This document shows positions 62,115 through 64,000 of a stretch of DNA of 64,000 bases, in pieces (position 1 is the stretch's first letter; the number at the start of each line of letters is the position of its first letter). The DNA lies in contig JASJOS010000001.1 in NCBI GenBank assembly GCA_030068525.1, positions 310,001 through 374,000 on the forward strand, given 5' to 3'. The translations under genes and the position numbers were made by a program. This DNA is from Xanthocytophaga flava (GTDB lineage Bacteria > Bacteroidota > Bacteroidia > Cytophagales > 172606-1). The notes below the pieces were generated by a model, which saw only the letters and a list, made by a program, of their open reading frames with translations, made no database searches and was not told the origin of the DNA.

Positions 62115-62166
62115 TATGTTTCTTTCAGATATTTAGTATATACGAAATTTAAGATATAAGTCTTAA

Positions 62167-62214
62167 AAACCAGAGCCTATACTCTTTTTAGTAGTACAGG
62201 CTCTGGTTTATTTT
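62167..62214 (+). terminator. Terminator after the receiver gene (AGAGCCTAT family)
   Basis: AAACCAGAGCCT at 62167-62178 pairs perfectly with 62198-62209 and is followed by a T-rich stretch. It is closely related to the hairpins at 11021 and 56493. Confidence 0.8.
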
Positions 62215-62242
62215 TGTTGATGACACCATAAGTTAGAATTAA

Positions 62243-62274
62243 TAAAAAAGAGGCACCTACAGTCAGGCACCTCT
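62243..62274 (-). terminator. Terminator of the GH2 gene
   Basis: On the minus strand a 10-bp stem (62274-62265 with 62258-62249), including two G-U pairs, with a 6-base loop is followed by six T residues. On the + strand the same bases would have mismatches, so this terminator is directional. Confidence 0.8.
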
Positions 62275-62300
62275 TTCTTTTTAGTACGCTATTCTTTCTC

Positions 62301-64000
62301 TTATTTCACAGGAATAAATTTCTCCTCTACATTCCATCCCGACAACGAAACAAGTGGTTGTGCAGACTGGCTATCAGGTGTGTATTCCATCACTACTGTT
62401 TTCTCTTCTCCTGGCAATACAGACACATAATTATCACTAAAGAACACAGGAAGAATACGTTTTTTAGTTTTGGGATCTACCAAGGCAACGCGGTTAAAGA
62501 AAGCCACTGCTCCTCCTGCCGGATTGCTGATCTTCAGTTCGATTTTTCCTTTTTCAAGCACCTTTACTGAAGTCTGTACAGAAGCTTTTGCCATCTTATT
62601 TAGCCCTGAGTAATTGCCACTGCCATCTGGAAGCCAATAGAAGTTCTCGCTTACGACCTTCTTATTTACATCCAGCAATTTCAACGACAGGAATACTCCC
62701 TGTTCTTTGCGCAATGCATTAATAGTAGGCAATATAGGTACATACTTTCTTACAGTACTTGGCCCAATCTCGTTAAACACCTGTGTAATGAGTGAATCTT
62801 TTCCACTGATGGTATAGGCTTTAATAGTCAGCATCAGATCTCTTTTGGTTTCGAAGGTATTGTTTACGATCATTACCATACCATCTACCGGATTATACAT
62901 TATGTGCAAAGGCTCACTGCCACTTCTTAATCCATACAAACAGGCATTTACATCGAGGTAATAGTCATACATCTGTCCACGCATGGCAGTCCATGGGTTC
63001 TGCGTTTTCCAGATTATAGTTCCAGTATACCAGTCCCACATATGTGCGCTAAAACCTTCCATCAGTGCTCTGTATTGGTCGTAATTTACCAATTGAGCTT
63101 TTTTAGCAAAGTCCCGGGCTTCTGTAGGTTCACCATATGGTTGCAGGTATTCATCATAGCCAATGTACTTATGATAATCCCACACCGGATCTATCTTTTT
63201 GGTAGAGTAGTGAGGAGGCGTCATATTGGCAGCAGGAATAAACCGCTCCAGAGATTCATAATCTCCCACACCTACAGAACCCACTTCTGAGTTAAACGGA
63301 AAGGTACGATGCTCCCAGAAACGGTTGATCGGCTGAATGCCATATGGACCATCGCCATTACCTCCCAGGAAGTTATATGACATATCATCGGAATTGGAAT
63401 AGTCTATAAACCAGCGTGTGCCATCCAGTTCAGGCAGAATAGAATCACGCAATGGGATCAGGATATCTTCTGGTGGAGTGATTTCATTCCCTCCACACCA
63501 CATAGCCAGTGAAGCATAGTTACGAATCATCTTGATCTGGTCTTCAGCCGAACGTAAAAACAGCTTGTGATCATCCGGATATTTGCGGCGAGTCCACTGA
63601 TCTTCTTTTTTCACAGGATCTACCCAACGTCCATTGCAGTCACCAGATACCCAGAAATCCTGCATTACCAGCATACCATACTTATCACAGGCTTTGTAAA
63701 ACTCAGGCCGTTCACTCAATGCACCACCCCAGATACGAATCAGATTCAGGTTCATATCGCGGTGAAAACGGATTTCCGCATCATAGCGGGCATCTGTAAA
63801 ACGCAGCATGGCATCCGAGATAATCCAGTTTCCACCTTTGATAAAGATTTTCTGTCCATTCACTGCCACTTGTTTGCTTCGGGTAACAGCATTCCATTCT
63901 GTCTGAATTTCACGCACTCCTACGGAAACCGTTTCCTGATCAGATACAGATTTACCATCTACAGTAAACTGCATTTTCAGATCATATAGAGGTTGCTTTC
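62301..64000 (-). CDS. Glycoside hydrolase family 2 enzyme, 3' part (5' end outside window)
   Basis: The frame is open to the window edge (P-L-Y-D-L-K before the first internal ATG at 63974), so the N-terminal sugar-binding domain is missing here. The TIM-barrel motifs are W-C-G-G-N-E-I-T (acid/base Glu164 counted from that ATG) and F-N-S-E-V-G-S (nucleophile Glu230), with G-G-N-W and I-R-I-W-G-G-A-L before. C-terminal beta domains follow. This is the layout of GH2 exo-beta-glycosidases such as exo-glucosaminidase or mannosidase; the substrate is not determined. A terminator follows. Confidence 0.88.
   Translation of the reverse strand, partial: KQPLYDLKMQFTVDGKSVSDQETVSVGVREIQTEWNAVTRSKQVAVNGQKIFIKGGNWIISDAMLRFTDARYDAEIRFHRDMNLNLIRIWGGALSERPEFYKACDKYGMLVMQDFWVSGDCNGRWVDPVKKEDQWTRRKYPDDHKLFLRSAEDQIKMIRNYASLAMWCGGNEITPPEDILIPLRDSILPELDGTRWFIDYSNSDDMSYNFLGGNGDGPYGIQPINRFWEHRTFPFNSEVGSVGVGDYESLERFIPAANMTPPHYSTKKIDPVWDYHKYIGYDEYLQPYGEPTEARDFAKKAQLVNYDQYRALMEGFSAHMWDWYTGTIIWKTQNPWTAMRGQMYDYYLDVNACLYGLRSGSEPLHIMYNPVDGMVMIVNNTFETKRDLMLTIKAYTISGKDSLITQVFNEIGPSTVRKYVPILPTINALRKEQGVFLSLKLLDVNKKVVSENFYWLPDGSGNYSGLNKMAKASVQTSVKVLEKGKIELKISNPAGGAVAFFNRVALVDPKTKKRILPVFFSDNYVSVLPGEEKTVVMEYTPDSQSAQPLVSLSGWNVEEKFIPVK

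Overview
The window looks like chromosomal DNA of a Bacteroidota member, most likely from Cytophagales. The evidence is a type IX secretion C-terminal sorting domain, several -7 boxes of the TAnnTTTG type, an FtsX/MacB permease with the N-terminal prefix domain common in this group, many small lipoproteins and signal-peptide proteins, DUF4412/DUF2911/DUF4261 proteins, and moderately AT-rich DNA. No rRNA, tRNA or CRISPR array was recognised. Both ends cut genes: an Hsp20 3' end at the left and a glycoside hydrolase family 2 gene at the right.

Layout. 1-9000 is mostly housekeeping on the + strand: Hsp20, PriA, a DUF4412 protein, an acetyl-CoA hydrolase/transferase family enzyme, GlmM-type phosphohexomutase, cysteine desulfurase and a membrane protein. 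9474-25450 is a long minus-strand block: a DUF2911/TPR protein, a catalytic plus non-catalytic M16 protease pair, a run of secreted proteins and lipoproteins that includes a caspase-fold lipoprotein, and a large ABC permease. 25957-34596 holds small membrane and accessory genes, then a peroxide-defence module (oxyR divergent from ahpC-ahpD) and a histone H1-like protein. 34998-42268 holds a two-component pair, HxlR and AraC regulators, a truncated globin and a CPBP protease. 43339-48036 carries a 46-residue-period TPR protein, a gene broken by an in-frame TAG, and a ricin-like protein with a T9SS sorting domain. 48145-53249 looks like an integrated or degenerate mobile element: SF3 helicase-primase, a Toprim/zinc-ribbon protein, a 258-bp inverted-repeat structure between them, and two Rpn-type nuclease copies (one truncated) at the edges. 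53598-64000 returns to ordinary genes: DUF4261, M1 peptidase, LysE exporter, nitrilase-family amidase, TPR histidine kinase, a frameshifted secreted-protein gene, a stand-alone receiver and GH2.

The most distinctive features are non-coding. The intergenic spaces hold several families of short dispersed repeats. They include long imperfect hairpins (around 22.6, 32.2, 42.6 and 56.7 kb), a structured repeat with compensatory base changes (10.8 and 39.5 kb), tandem 28-29-bp arrays that resemble IS21-family ends (9.2 and 42.8 kb), a 17-mer (four sites) and a recurring terminator hairpin (three sites). The strongest candidates for something new are the inverted-repeat structure with internal 9-bp repeats between the helicase-primase and Toprim genes, and the caspase-lipoprotein operon at 15.2-22.4 kb. 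All functional statements are from reading the sequence; no database search was possible.
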